Below, in pieces: positions 51,245-59,914 of a stretch of DNA of 64,000 nucleotides (its first letter is position 1; each line of letters starts with the position of its first letter). The stretch spans positions 124,001 to 188,000 of the forward strand of contig JADJCR010000006.1 of NCBI GenBank assembly GCA_016703125.1, read 5' to 3'. Below the pieces are notes generated by a model. That model did no database searches, was not told the origin of the DNA, and saw only the letters and a program-made list of their open reading frames with translations. The stretch comes from Micrococcales bacterium. Lineage in GTDB: Bacteria; Actinomycetota; Actinomycetes; S36-B12; UBA10799. A program made the position numbers and the translations under genes.

Positions 51245-51604
51245 ATGAAGCCACTGCTGTCCCTCGCGTTCACCGCCACCCTTGTCGTCGCCGCCACTGC
51301 ACTGCCCGCGCCGGCGTCGGCCGCTCCCAAAGCCTGCGATGGGGTTCCCAAGCAGAAGATCACCAAACTGAAGGCCGACAACACGAGTTGCGCGACAGCG
51401 CGCAAAGTCGCCAAGGGCTGGAAGCGCACAGGGCCGTCGAAGGGTTTCAGTTGCGGCTACTACCCCATCACGAACAACAAACAGATCGAGACGGTTCGCT
51501 GCGCGAAGGACGAGGCGATCGTGACGTTCAAGAAGCGATGGATCGGGCAAATGCCGTTCCCGACGCTCCCCCCGATCCAGTTGCCCTCTGTGAGCGCAAA
51601 CTGA
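51245..51604 (+). CDS. Small secreted cysteine-containing protein
   Basis: 119-residue protein with a clear signal peptide (MKPLLSLAFTATLVVAATALPAPASA, cleavage before APK). The mature part of about 93 residues holds four cysteines (ACDG, TSCAT, FSCGY, VRCAK), probably two disulfides, and is Lys-rich. The tail is Pro-rich (TLPPIQLPSV). Family not recognised. Stands alone; the stop is 7 bp from a convergent gene. Confidence 0.65.
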   Translation: MKPLLSLAFTATLVVAATALPAPASAAPKACDGVPKQKITKLKADNTSCATARKVAKGWKRTGPSKGFSCGYYPITNNKQIETVRCAKDEAIVTFKKRWIGQMPFPTLPPIQLPSVSAN

Positions 51605-51610
51605 CGGCGT

Positions 51611-52099
51611 CTACATCAGTCCGGCGGACTCGAGGGCCTGCCTTGCTGCGGCTTTGGAGCCGCCCAGCGTGATCTTGTAGGTCTTGCCGGTCGTCTTGAG
51701 GATCAACATGTCCGATCCGACACCACCCTCGGGCCCGGCGGTTGTCTTCACTCTCACCTTGGACACGGTGGCCCGGTCGACTGCGAAGTTCGCGGCGTTG
51801 TCCGCGAGCACCCCGTCCGGTCCCGTCTGAAGGTAGCGCTGGACGAGTCTGTCGTAGACGTGCGGGTTGGCCATCAACTGCCCCATTCGCCCTTTGCCCT
51901 CATCCTTGGCCTCGCCGCGCGCCTGGTCGGACAGTTCCTTCATCCGATCGACTGTGATGCGCGCGAACAGGATGCGGTTGTTGGTGATCACCAGGGAGTG
52001 CTGGCGGCTCTTCACCCCCAGGAAACCGGCCCTCAGAGTCACGTTCGGGATGACCGACAGGATTCGCTCCGTCGTCCCATAGGGGTATTCGATCGTCAT
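51611..52099 (-). CDS. PH-like domain protein of unknown function
   Basis: 162-residue cytoplasmic protein beginning TIEYPYGTTERILSVIPNVTLRAGFLGVKSRQHSLVITNNRILFARI, the opening strands of bacterial PH-like domains. A charged helical insertion (MKELSDQARGEAKDEGKGRMGQLMANPHVYDRLVQRYL) interrupts it, and the fold closes with VSKVRVKTTAGPEGGVGSDMLILKTTGKTYKITLGG and a terminal helix. No catalytic residues. A membrane-lipid or protein interaction role is possible. Confidence 0.6.
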   Translation of the reverse strand: MTIEYPYGTTERILSVIPNVTLRAGFLGVKSRQHSLVITNNRILFARITVDRMKELSDQARGEAKDEGKGRMGQLMANPHVYDRLVQRYLQTGPDGVLADNAANFAVDRATVSKVRVKTTAGPEGGVGSDMLILKTTGKTYKITLGGSKAAARQALESAGLM

Positions 52100-52352
52100 C
52101 GACGACTCCTTCCGACCACGCGGGTGTCCCCTCCGAACCCTTCTTCAAGGCTACCCCGTCGGGCCGGTGCCATACGGCAAGGCCGTCGCGGATCGCCTAC
52201 CATCGCTGTGTGTCTGACGACCGCTCCGAGGACTGCGCGGCACCGATCCGGCGGTCCGAACAGTGGTACATGCAGGGACCTCTTGGCGGAGTGCGCTCAT
52301 GCCGTGCGAACCTCACCGCGTCGACAACAGTGCCACGCGGAAGCAGACTGCG

Positions 52353-53621
52353 GTGAGAACTCGACTGCTCATCAGCGACGTGCTCCTGGGCGGCCGCAGG
52401 ACCGACGTGGTCATCGCGGGCAACCGCTTCGAGTCCATCGGCCGGCAGCAGACCGGCGACTTCGACCACGTGATCCGGTGTCACGGCCGGAAGGCTATCG
52501 TTGCGCCGTTCTACAACTCCCACACGCACGCGGCCATGACCCTGCTGCGCGGCTACGCCGACGACGTGGAACTAGCCGAGTGGTTGACCGAGCACATCTG
52601 GCCGGCGGAGGCGCGACTGACGGCAGACGACATCTACGCGGGCAGCCGGGTCGCGATCCTCGAGATGATCAAGTCGGGGACCGTCTTCTTCAATGACATG
52701 TACTGGGATCAACCCGCTACTGCCCGGGCTGCCGACGAGATGGGTGTGCGGGCAGCGATCGGCATGCTCTACCTGTCCGGCCCTGAAGGGACGCGCAACC
52801 CGCGTAGCGAGCGCAGCAACGCCGAACTCCTGGAGCTCGCACCTGATCTGCCGGACCGGATCCAGCTCTGCGAGGCACCCCACTCGGTGTACGCGGTGCC
52901 GGAGGCGATGCTGCGCGCAGCGGCCGAGGCTGCGGCGGAGTCGGGCCGGTTGCTGCACATCCATGTGAGCGAGACCCGCAAGGAGAACGCGGACTGCCTC
53001 GCGCAGACCGGCCGGTCCCCGGTCGCATATCTGGACGACCTCGGGGTCACCGGCGCGCACAGCATCCTGGCGCACTGCGTGCACCTGGCGGATGCGGATC
53101 GGGGCATCCTGGCTGAACGCGACGCGGTCATCGCGCACCTGCCGACGTCGAACATGAAGCTGTGCAGCGGCCAGTTCGACCACGCCGCCGCGCGTGCTGC
53201 GGGCATCCGTCTGACACTGGGCACCGACGGCGCTTCCAGCAACAACTCCCTGTCGATGCTCACCGAGATGAAACTGGCATCGCTGTCGGCCAAGATCCGT
53301 TCCGGGTCGCCGACCGAGGCCCCCGATCACGAGATGTTCGCGATGGCCACCGTCGCCGGCGCGCGCGCCTTCGGGATCGACGGCGGCGAGATCGCTGAGG
53401 GACGGCTGGCCGATGCGCTCCTTATCGACCTGGACCAACCGAGCCTGGTCGCGGATCACAACCTGGAGTCCAACTTGGTGTATGCGGCCGACTCGAGCGT
53501 CATCGACACCGTCATCTGCGACGGCCGGGTGCTGATGGCCGGCCGCCGTGTTCCTGGCGAGGAGGAGATCCTTGCGCAGGGCCGCGCCGCCGCGGCACGG
53601 GTCCGCGGGCGGCGTGACTAG
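52353..53621 (+). CDS. TRZ/ATZ-type amidohydrolase (deaminase)
   Basis: 422-residue metal-dependent hydrolase (GTG 52353 after GGAAG). Metal-site motifs of the SAH/MTA deaminase/chlorohydrolase group are complete: PFYNSHTHAAMTLLRGYADD, LLHIHVSETRKE, ILAHCVHLAD and TLGTDGASSNNSLSM. Flanking strands form the composite beta domain (TRLLISDVLLGGRRTDVVIAGNRF and ADALLIDLDQPSLV). It probably deaminates an adenosine-type nucleoside or a related amino-heterocycle. The last bases overlap the convergent acyltransferase gene. Confidence 0.82.
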   Translation: MRTRLLISDVLLGGRRTDVVIAGNRFESIGRQQTGDFDHVIRCHGRKAIVAPFYNSHTHAAMTLLRGYADDVELAEWLTEHIWPAEARLTADDIYAGSRVAILEMIKSGTVFFNDMYWDQPATARAADEMGVRAAIGMLYLSGPEGTRNPRSERSNAELLELAPDLPDRIQLCEAPHSVYAVPEAMLRAAAEAAAESGRLLHIHVSETRKENADCLAQTGRSPVAYLDDLGVTGAHSILAHCVHLADADRGILAERDAVIAHLPTSNMKLCSGQFDHAAARAAGIRLTLGTDGASSNNSLSMLTEMKLASLSAKIRSGSPTEAPDHEMFAMATVAGARAFGIDGGEIAEGRLADALLIDLDQPSLVADHNLESNLVYAADSSVIDTVICDGRVLMAGRRVPGEEEILAQGRAAAARVRGRRD

Positions 53622-54283
53622 CCAACAACCTCCGCGATCCGGGTGCCGTCTCCGTGGCCGATTCCACGGAGGTCCCAGGTTCGAACGGCGGCACAGACCG
53701 TCACCGTGATGTCGTGGCGGCCACGCCGTACGAACCCATGCTTGGGCAACGCGTTGTTGGTGCCCTCGATCGCGATCGGGACGATCGGCACCTGCGCTGC
53801 CACGGCAAGCTCGAAGGCTCGGGTCTTGCGCGCCTTCAACTCGCCGGTGGCGGAGCGAGTTCCTTCGGGGAACATCATGAGCGAACTCCCCTGTGCGAGC
53901 GCCTGCTCAATCTGCTCCATCATCTGGACGACACTGTCCCGGTTGCCCCGCTGCAACGGGATGTAGTCGTTCAGCAGCATGTTCAGCCGACACCCGGGAC
54001 CTTGAAGATCTCGGCCTTGGACACCCATTTGAAGTCGGTGAACAGCCTGAACAGAACCAGGATGTCCAGCAACGACAGGTGATTGGCCACGTGCACGTGC
54101 GTTGGCGTCGCGCTCGATGAGGTCGCGGCCGTGGATCGTCACCCGCCAGGCGGGATTCAGCCACGCGTACAGCGACGCCCAGAAGCAGGTGAACAGGTGC
54201 AGCGCGCGCCGGCGCCGGTCGAACGGCGCGGTGACCGCCCAGATGACCACGGCTACGGGGAACAGCAGAGCCGAACTGATCAC
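53618..54283 (-). CDS. PlsC-type 1-acylglycerol-3-phosphate acyltransferase, compensating frameshifts
   Basis: About 221 residues. The N-terminus (ISSALLFPVAVVIWAVTAPFDRRRRALHLFTCFWASLYAW) is a membrane anchor. The overall frame is intact from 53618 to 54283, but the middle (about 53984-54110) is read out of frame. Shifting by one base gives HVHVANHLSLLDILVLFRLFTDFKWVSKAEIFKVPGVG, which holds the catalytic NHxxxxD motif. Frame returns at NMLLNDYIPLQRGNR with MMFPEGTRSATGELK and VPIVPIAIEGTNNALPKHG. A plus-one and a minus-one error (GGCTGA for GGCTGGA) explain it. It makes phosphatidic acid from lysophosphatidic acid. Confidence 0.75.
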   Translation of the reverse strand: MISSALLFPVAVVIWAVTAPFDRRRRALHLFTCFWASLYAWLNPAWRVTIHGRDLIERDANARARGQSPVVAGHPGSVQAVHRLQMGVQGRDLQGPGCRLNMLLNDYIPLQRGNRDSVVQMMEQIEQALAQGSSLMMFPEGTRSATGELKARKTRAFELAVAAQVPIVPIAIEGTNNALPKHGFVRRGRHDITVTVCAAVRTWDLRGIGHGDGTRIAEVVG

Positions 54284-54312
54284 GACGAAGCCCCAGGGAC
54301 TGGTTGATCTCC

Positions 54313-54468
54313 TGGGTCGCTGAGCGCATTACCGCACTCGAAGCGGAAGCCGACCGGCTCGTCGCTCTCGGCGCCGCTCGCCTCCAGCGCCTCGAGCCTG
54401 CCCCTCCGCTGCAGGCGGGGCACATCGTCATGGCCGACCCGGAGGGAAACGAGTTCTGTCGGGACTAG
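54313..54468 (+). pseudogene. C-terminal fragment of a VOC/glyoxalase-family protein
   Basis: Plus-strand reading ITALEAEADRLVALGAARLQRLEPAPPLQAGHIVMADPEGNEFCRD ends at TAG 54466-54468. The VMADPEGNEFC motif and the preceding VALGA helix are the usual end of VOC/glyoxalase-like proteins. No N-terminal half or start codon is present, and the piece begins inside the promoter region of the acyltransferase gene. A remnant left by deletion. Confidence 0.55.
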
Positions 54469-54661
54469 GTGTGACCAACGGACGCCGGTCACGCGAAGGA
54501 GCACGGAAGGGCGGGAAGCTCGAACTCATGCCCATGCACCCCAGCCCGATCGCCGACACCTCCAGGTCGGCTCCGAGCATGCGCCTGTTCATACGCGCTC
54601 TCCTGTCTTGTGTTGGATTCTTCCGGTCGGGCGGCGTGGGTCGATCTCCACGACTCGCTCC
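54469..54661. other. Intergenic gap
   Basis: Between the VOC remnant and the end of the aldo/keto reductase gene. An open plus-strand frame here shows no protein-like pattern. I see no repeat or RNA feature. Confidence 0.4.
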
Positions 54662-55552
54662 TCAGGCCTCGGGGATGTCGCGGCCGAACGCCGCCCGGGT
54701 GATCTGCTCCGGCTCGGGCCCGCCGCGGACGCCTGTGTCCAGGGCGTCGATCGCAGCGAGCTGATCGGCGGTGAGCTCGAAGCCGAAGACGTCGAAGTTC
54801 TCCGCGATCCGCGAGGGCGTGACCGATTTCGGGATGGCCTGCCGGCCCTGCTGCAGGTGCCAGCGCAACATCACCTGGGCCGGCGTCTTGTCGTGAGCGG
54901 CCGCGATCTCACCGATCACCGGGTTCTCCAGGGTGCTTGCGTGGGAGCCGTCGCGGTAGAAGGTGATTCCGCCGATGGGCGACCATGCCTGGGACAGGAT
55001 CCCAAGCTCGGTGTTGACCGCGAGAAGCTCGGACTGCCGGAAGTAGGGGTGCACCTCGATCTGGTTGACCGCCGGCACGATCGACGTCACGTCCATCAGC
55101 TGGGACAGATGGTCGGGCATGAAGTTGCTGACGCCGATCGCGCGCACCTTGCCGTCGGTCAGCAACTGCTCCAGCGCCCGGTAGGCGCCGATGGTGAGTT
55201 CGAACTCGTCTGGCAGGGCCTGGTGCAGGATCAGCAGGTCGATCTGGTCGATGCCCAATTTGCCCGCGCTCTTGTCGAATGCGTGCAGCGTCCGGTCGTA
55301 GCCGTAGTCGGTGATCCAAACCTTGGTCTCGACGAACACCTCCGAGCGGTCGAGACCCGAGCGACGGATCGCCCCGCCCACCTCCCGCTCGTTGCCATAC
55401 GCGGCTGCGGTGTCGATGTGCCGGTAGCCGGTGGCGAGGGCCGCCTCCACGGCTTCGATGGTCTGCTCCGCGGGGGTCTGGAACACGCCGAACCCGAGCG
55501 CCGGGATCTGCACGCCGTTGTTCAGCGTCAGCAGGGGAACGTTCGCGCTCAT
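54662..55552 (-). CDS. Aldo/keto reductase
   Basis: 296-residue NADPH-dependent reductase. Typical marks: NNGVQIPALGFGVFQ, the catalytic Asp/Tyr in YRHIDTAAAYGNEREVG, the Lys in VFVETKVWITDYG, the His in DLLILHQALP, IGVSNFMPDHL, and the cofactor end IPKSVTPSRIAENFDVF. Closest in layout to the AKR5-type bacterial 2,5-diketo-gluconate/methylglyoxal reductases. ATG 55552 overlaps the stop of the upstream alcohol dehydrogenase gene by 4 bp, so the two are one operon. Confidence 0.87.
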   Translation of the reverse strand: MSANVPLLTLNNGVQIPALGFGVFQTPAEQTIEAVEAALATGYRHIDTAAAYGNEREVGGAIRRSGLDRSEVFVETKVWITDYGYDRTLHAFDKSAGKLGIDQIDLLILHQALPDEFELTIGAYRALEQLLTDGKVRAIGVSNFMPDHLSQLMDVTSIVPAVNQIEVHPYFRQSELLAVNTELGILSQAWSPIGGITFYRDGSHASTLENPVIGEIAAAHDKTPAQVMLRWHLQQGRQAIPKSVTPSRIAENFDVFGFELTADQLAAIDALDTGVRGGPEPEQITRAAFGRDIPEA

Positions 55553-56598
55553 GGCTGCACCAGAACCTTCAGGGCGGTGCGGTCATCCATTGCCGCATAG
55601 CCCTTCGGGGTGTCATCCAGGCCGACAGTGCGGTCGAAGACCTTGCCGGGATCGACGGTGCCATCGAGAACGGCGGGCAGCAGTTGTTCGATGTAGGCAC
55701 GGACCGGGGCGGGCCCTCCGGTCAGGGTGATGTTGTGGCCGAAGAGGCTGCCGAACCCGACCGGTGCCTCGTCGTACTGCGGGACGCCAACGCGGCTGAT
55801 GACACCGCCGGGCCGGACGATCCCGACGGCTTGGGTGTACGCAGGCATGTGCCCGACCGCCTCGAGCACGATCTGGCTGCCGCCCCCAGTCAGCTCCCGT
55901 ACGGCTGCGATGCCTTCCTCACCGCGCTCGGCGACCACGTCGGTGGCTCCGTACTCGCGGCCGAGGTCAGTGCGCACCTGGTGGCGGCCCATGAGCACGA
56001 TCCGCTGCGCGCCGCGTTGCTTCGCCGACAGCACAGCGAGCAGGCCGACGGCGCCGTCTCCGATGACGGTGACGGTGCTGCCCTCGGTCACTCCGCCGCG
56101 CACGGCGGCGTGCCACCCGGTGCCGTAGACGTCGGAGAGGGTGAGCAGGCTCGCCAGCCGCGCCTCGTCGGTTTCGGCGTCCACGCCAGGGACCTTGACC
56201 AGCGTGCCGTCGGCCAGCGGGACGCGGACCGCCTCGGCCTGGCCGCCAGCGCTACCGACGCGGGGGTCGTTCCAGAAGCCGCCGTTGGCACAAGAGGTTT
56301 GCAGGCCGGCACGGCAGAACTCGCAACTGCCGCAGGAGACCGCGAACGGGGCGATCACGAAGTCGCCTGCCCTCAGCGTTGTGACTTCGGCGCCTGCCTC
56401 CTCGACAACGCCGATGAACTCGTGGCCGATGGGGGAGCCGTCGGTCGAGCTCGGCATGGAGTGGTAGGGGTGCAGGTCGCTGCCGCAGACACACGCCCGC
56501 ACCACGCGCACCAGCGCGTCGGTGGGCTGCTGGATGGTCGGATCGGGGGCTTCTATCACGCGGACGTCGCCCGCGCCGTAGATGTAGGTGGCTCGCAT
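55549..56598 (-). CDS. Zinc-dependent alcohol dehydrogenase (MDR)
   Basis: 349-residue enzyme from ATG 56598 (GAAGG RBS). The catalytic zinc ligands are in ACVCGSDLHPYH and GHEFIGVVEEAG, and the structural-zinc cysteines in CGSCEFCRAGLQTSCANGG. The Rossmann domain has VIGDGAVGLLAVLSAKQRGAQRIVLMGRH; the Arg/His after the last strand suggests NADP use. Likely acts on small alcohols or aldehydes together with the downstream reductase. Divergent from an MmyB-type regulator gene. Confidence 0.87.
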   Translation of the reverse strand: MRATYIYGAGDVRVIEAPDPTIQQPTDALVRVVRACVCGSDLHPYHSMPSSTDGSPIGHEFIGVVEEAGAEVTTLRAGDFVIAPFAVSCGSCEFCRAGLQTSCANGGFWNDPRVGSAGGQAEAVRVPLADGTLVKVPGVDAETDEARLASLLTLSDVYGTGWHAAVRGGVTEGSTVTVIGDGAVGLLAVLSAKQRGAQRIVLMGRHQVRTDLGREYGATDVVAERGEEGIAAVRELTGGGSQIVLEAVGHMPAYTQAVGIVRPGGVISRVGVPQYDEAPVGFGSLFGHNITLTGGPAPVRAYIEQLLPAVLDGTVDPGKVFDRTVGLDDTPKGYAAMDDRTALKVLVQP

Positions 56599-56686
56599 GC
56601 CTTCATCAAACGCCCCCGGCCGCATCGGCGGGAGTGCCTGTCGTGACCGGTACTGCGAGTGCCTCCCTCCCTTTGGCTCCGACGCC

Positions 56687-56692
56687 TACGGT
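56687..56692 (+). promoter_or_regulatory. -10 box for leaderless MmyB-type regulator transcript
   Basis: TACGGT is followed 6 nt later by ATG 56699. No RBS. It lies in the divergent gap with the dehydrogenase-reductase operon. Confidence 0.45.
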
Positions 56693-56698
56693 GGAGTC

Positions 56699-57589
56699 AT
56701 GGCCGGCATCGACCTTCGCAGCGAGATTCGCGAGTTCCTCAGCACGCGGCGCGCACGGATCACCCCTGAGCAGGCGGGCCTCCCGGCGTACGGCGGGAAC
56801 CGCCGCGTGAAGGGGCTGCGCCGCGAGGAGGTCGCGATGCTCGCCGGCGTCTCGGTCGACTACTACGTGCGCATGGAGCGTGGCAGCCTCGCCGGCGCCT
56901 CCGAGAGCGTCCTCGACGCGCTCGCGAACGCGCTCAAGCTCGACGAGGCCGAGCGGACCCACCTCTTCGCGCTGGCCCGGGAGAGCGGTCCCAGTTCCAG
57001 CCGCCGGAAGCGCACCCCGCCGCACCGTGTCCGTCCGGCGATCCAGCAGGTGCTGGATGCGATGACCGACGCCCCCGCCTGGGTGCGCAACGGCAGGCAC
57101 GACATTCTGGCGATGAACCAGTTGGCCAGGGCGCTGTACTCCCCCGTCCTGGCCGACCCCCGCCGCCCGGCGAATACCACCAGGTTTGTGTACCTGCAGC
57201 CCGACGAAGCCCGGGAGTTCTTCGTCGACTACGACCGCATCGCCAACGACGCTGCGGCGATGCTGCGGCTGGAGGCAGGCCGCAACCCGCACGACCAAGA
57301 CCTCATTCTGCTCGTCGGCGAGCTCTCCACCGGTTCCGAGTTGTTCCGGCAGCGGTGGGCCTCACACGACGTCCAGTTCCACCGCAGCGGCCGCAAGCGC
57401 CTGCGCCACCCCGTCGTCGGTCAGCTCGACCTCGATTTCGAATCGATGGAGTTGCCCTCCGAGCCCGGGCTGCATTTGAACGTCTACACCGCCGCCACCG
57501 GTACGCCGACGGCGGACGGCCTCAGACTGCTCGGCTCATGGGCGGCGTCGCAGGAGAACCTCCCCACCGAAGCAGCGGAGACCAGGTAG
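56699..57589 (+). CDS. XRE-family regulator with MmyB-like ligand-binding domain
   Basis: 296-residue transcription factor. The N-terminal helix-turn-helix contains FLSTRRARITPEQAGLPAYGGNRRVKGLRREEVAMLAGVSVDYYVRMERGSLAGAS, typical of the MmyB-type regulators. The C-terminal PAS-like MmyB domain reads APAWVRNGRHDILAMNQLARALYSPVL to LHLNVYTAATGTPTADGLRLLGSW. In actinobacteria such proteins are usually divergent from short-chain dehydrogenase or AKR/ADH genes they control and sense small or fatty ligands. That arrangement is seen here. Confidence 0.87.
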   Translation: MAGIDLRSEIREFLSTRRARITPEQAGLPAYGGNRRVKGLRREEVAMLAGVSVDYYVRMERGSLAGASESVLDALANALKLDEAERTHLFALARESGPSSSRRKRTPPHRVRPAIQQVLDAMTDAPAWVRNGRHDILAMNQLARALYSPVLADPRRPANTTRFVYLQPDEAREFFVDYDRIANDAAAMLRLEAGRNPHDQDLILLVGELSTGSELFRQRWASHDVQFHRSGRKRLRHPVVGQLDLDFESMELPSEPGLHLNVYTAATGTPTADGLRLLGSWAASQENLPTEAAETR

Positions 57590-57905
57590 CCCAGGCCGCC
57601 GGAGATGATCGAGGTAGCCGTTCAGATGCTTCTGACCCGCGGCGGGCCCGGGACACCGAGCCGCGCCGTACGTTGAAACGAAGCGTCCACTCGGTCAAAT
57701 GATTCAGTTCAAACTTGACCCACGCCGGGGTGGCTAGTCCCGCTCGCTGACTCATCGACCACGGTGGCGGCGTGCTTGTCTTCGGCGGGATCCTGCAGTA
57801 CTGGCGGGAGGATCCACCCTGTGGCGGTTGTCCCCAGGCCTGCTTTCGGGCCTCCGACCTTGTTGCACCCTGCTCGTAGCGTGGGGTCAGGTGAGGGGAG
57901 GTGGG
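57590..57905. other. 316-bp intergenic gap before the HNH gene
   Basis: Unusually A+T-richer stretch near 57670-57720 and a TAGCGT-like -10 candidate near 57871. The minus-strand frame here (AWVKFELNHLTEWTLRFNV) looks protein-like over 20 residues but lacks flanking support. No RNA or repeat recognised. Confidence 0.35.
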
Positions 57906-59141
57906 ATGGGGTTCTTCGAGGTGTCGCGGGGGGCGTCGCGGCGGGCGCGGATCCGGTCGAAGTTGCCGACCGTGCATCCTGCGGCCCTCGATGGCATCGC
58001 CGCGCTGATCGATGACCTGCCGGATCCGGAGGTGTTGTGCGCGGAGGAGCGGGCGGGGGGCGATGGCGACGCTGGCGGTGTTGACCAACCGGTTGCAGTC
58101 CTACCTGAGTTCGGTGGCCAGGTGGCTGATGTGCAGAAGGATTCCCGGGTGCTGGGCGCGGGCACCACGGGCACGTTGGTGGCCGCGGCGACCGGCGCCA
58201 CGGTGCAGGCGGGGTCGGCGCTCGTGCAGACCGCCGTGGAGTTGCGGTCGTTCCCGGAGTTGGCGCAGGCGTTCGAGCAGGGCCGGGTGTCCGGCCAGCA
58301 CGTGTCGGTGGTCTTGGCGACCACGCAGGGCCTCAAACAGCGCGCGGAGACTGTGGCGGCGGCGGTCGGGCTGGCCGCGGCCACCGACCCGCGGGAGACC
58401 CGACACGTGCTGCAGGTCATCGCTGATGCCGAGGACGGCACCCACGGGCAGTTGTCGCACGCCGAGCAGCGCTCCCGCCGGTGTGTGCGCCTGTCTGCCC
58501 GGCCGTCGGGGATGTGGCGGCTGTCCGGGCTACTCGACGATGTGGAAGGGGCCCGGCTGGCCGAGCTGCTGGCTCAGTTCAGCGCTGCCCGGGATGCCGG
58601 TGTCGACGCCACCGAGACGCTGCCGCAGCGCCGCGCGGACGCCCTGGCGGCCATGGCCGCGGCGGCCGGGGCCAACCGCAGCCCGCTGGGCACCTCTGGG
58701 TTGTCGGTGCTGATCGACGCCGACGACCTGCCCGATGCCCAGCGGGCGGTGCTCACCGACGGCAGCCCGATCACCGCCGACTCCTTCGACCTGCTCACCT
58801 GCACCATGGTGTGCACCATCATCTTCGGGACGAAGACCACGGGCGGGTTCGTGCCGCTGGCGATGGGCCGCACCAAACGCCGCGCCACAGTGTCGCAGTG
58901 GGCGGCGCTGATCGCCCGCGACCGCGGCTGCGTACGCTGCGGGCGCACACCCCGGTTCTGCGAAGCCCACCACATCCTGCACTGGCGTCACGGTGGTTTG
59001 ACGGACCTGTCAAATCTTGTGCTCCTGTGCTCCAGATGCCACCACGACCTGCACCACGGCCGGTTCACAATCACCATGACCCCGGCCGGGATCCCCCAAC
59101 TCCACGTCAACCGCGGACCCCCAGCAGGAGTCCGGGCCTGA
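57906..59141 (+). CDS. HNH endonuclease, DUF222/13E12 family, compensating frameshifts
   Basis: 411-residue protein from ATG 57906 (GGGGAGG RBS). The DUF222 part contains VHPAALDGIAALIDDLPDPEVL, LVAAATGATVQAGSALVQTAVELR, GRVSGQHVSVVLATT, EDGTHGQLSHAEQRSRRCVRLSAR. The C-terminal HNH nuclease motif is RDRGCVRCGRTPRFCEAHHILHWRHGGLTDLSNLVLLCSRCHHDLHH. Residues read near 58050-58125 are out of frame: shifting by one base gives MATLAVLTNRLQSYLSSVARWL, restored by a missing G in GGCTGA. The family is repeated in many actinobacteria and is linked to mobile DNA, but its role is unclear. Confidence 0.78.
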   Translation: MGFFEVSRGASRRARIRSKLPTVHPAALDGIAALIDDLPDPEVLCAEERAGGDGDAGGVDQPVAVLPEFGGQVADVQKDSRVLGAGTTGTLVAAATGATVQAGSALVQTAVELRSFPELAQAFEQGRVSGQHVSVVLATTQGLKQRAETVAAAVGLAAATDPRETRHVLQVIADAEDGTHGQLSHAEQRSRRCVRLSARPSGMWRLSGLLDDVEGARLAELLAQFSAARDAGVDATETLPQRRADALAAMAAAAGANRSPLGTSGLSVLIDADDLPDAQRAVLTDGSPITADSFDLLTCTMVCTIIFGTKTTGGFVPLAMGRTKRRATVSQWAALIARDRGCVRCGRTPRFCEAHHILHWRHGGLTDLSNLVLLCSRCHHDLHHGRFTITMTPAGIPQLHVNRGPPAGVRA

Positions 59142-59149
59142 CAGCCCGG

Positions 59150-59905
59150 CCAAATGTGCACTGTGCCCGCAACCCGCTGCGAGACCAGTGCGACGGACCA
59201 TCGTCGTACGACCGAGGTTCGGGTGGGCGCGCGTGAAGCCTGAGCCAGCCTCGATGACTGTGGGACGCGTGGGCAGGCAGTCGGGATCCTCGGTGACGGC
59301 CAGGCAGTTGTCGATGTGGCGCGCCCACAGCCGACCGTTCTCCCCGTCGCCGCCCGTGGCGATGGGTGCGCTCCCGATGCACGTCCACGGTCCCGTTCCG
59401 GCCGTCTGCGCCTCGACCGTGACTTGCTGGCCGTTAGGAACCCCTGGGGAGTACAGCCATAAGGCCACCGGACTCCCCAGAGGAAACCACCGACACGTCG
59501 AAGGAGAACATCCCGGCGACCGTGCTGGGGAACACCGACCCGCTCACCACGAAGTCCGTGGGCGCCGAGCCTGGATCGCGTTGCCGTCGGCGTCGTAGCC
59601 GCAGGTGACGGAGAGTCCGGCATCCAGAACGGCGTTCGCGGGGATGACGACCGGCACGGGTACCTCGAACACGGCCTTGCCGTCGGCCTGATCAACACCA
59701 TCAGGGGTTCCGCCCCGCCTGTGGCGGACCGCCCCTGGCGGAGGCGCCCGGCAGCCGTATGTCGACGGCTCGTAGTTGATGGCCCAGATCCCGTCGATCC
59801 AGGCGTTCGTCGCGAAGGGGTCGGTCCGGCCCATGTGCAGCAGCGGGTGCCCGTAGGCCGTGGCCGTCGTGCCGTCGACATCCGGGATCGATCGCAGCCT
59901 GCACT
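59150..59905 (-). pseudogene. Decayed secreted/surface protein gene
   Basis: Minus-strand fragments in shifting frames give a consistent composition. Upstream part: PDVDGTTATAYGHPLLHMGRTDPFATNAWIDGIWAINYEPSTYGC, then VFEVPVPVVIPANAVLDAGLSVTCGYDADGNAIQ. Next frame: FVVSGSVFPSTVAGMFSFDVSVVSSGES. Next frame: VALWLYSPGVPNGQQVTVEAQTAGTGPWTCIGSAPIATGGDGENGRLWARHIDNCLAV. The Gly/Thr/Val-rich beta pattern resembles extracytoplasmic repeat proteins. No intact start. Several frame breaks and truncation against the HNH gene indicate a dead gene. Family not recognised. Confidence 0.45.
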
Positions 59906-59914
59906 CGCTGGGTA

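Noticed and set aside
4480..58130. Programmed ribosomal frameshifting
   Set aside because: Sites lack slippery heptamers with downstream structures, occur in unrelated genes, and include compensating pairs, which fits sequence error better.
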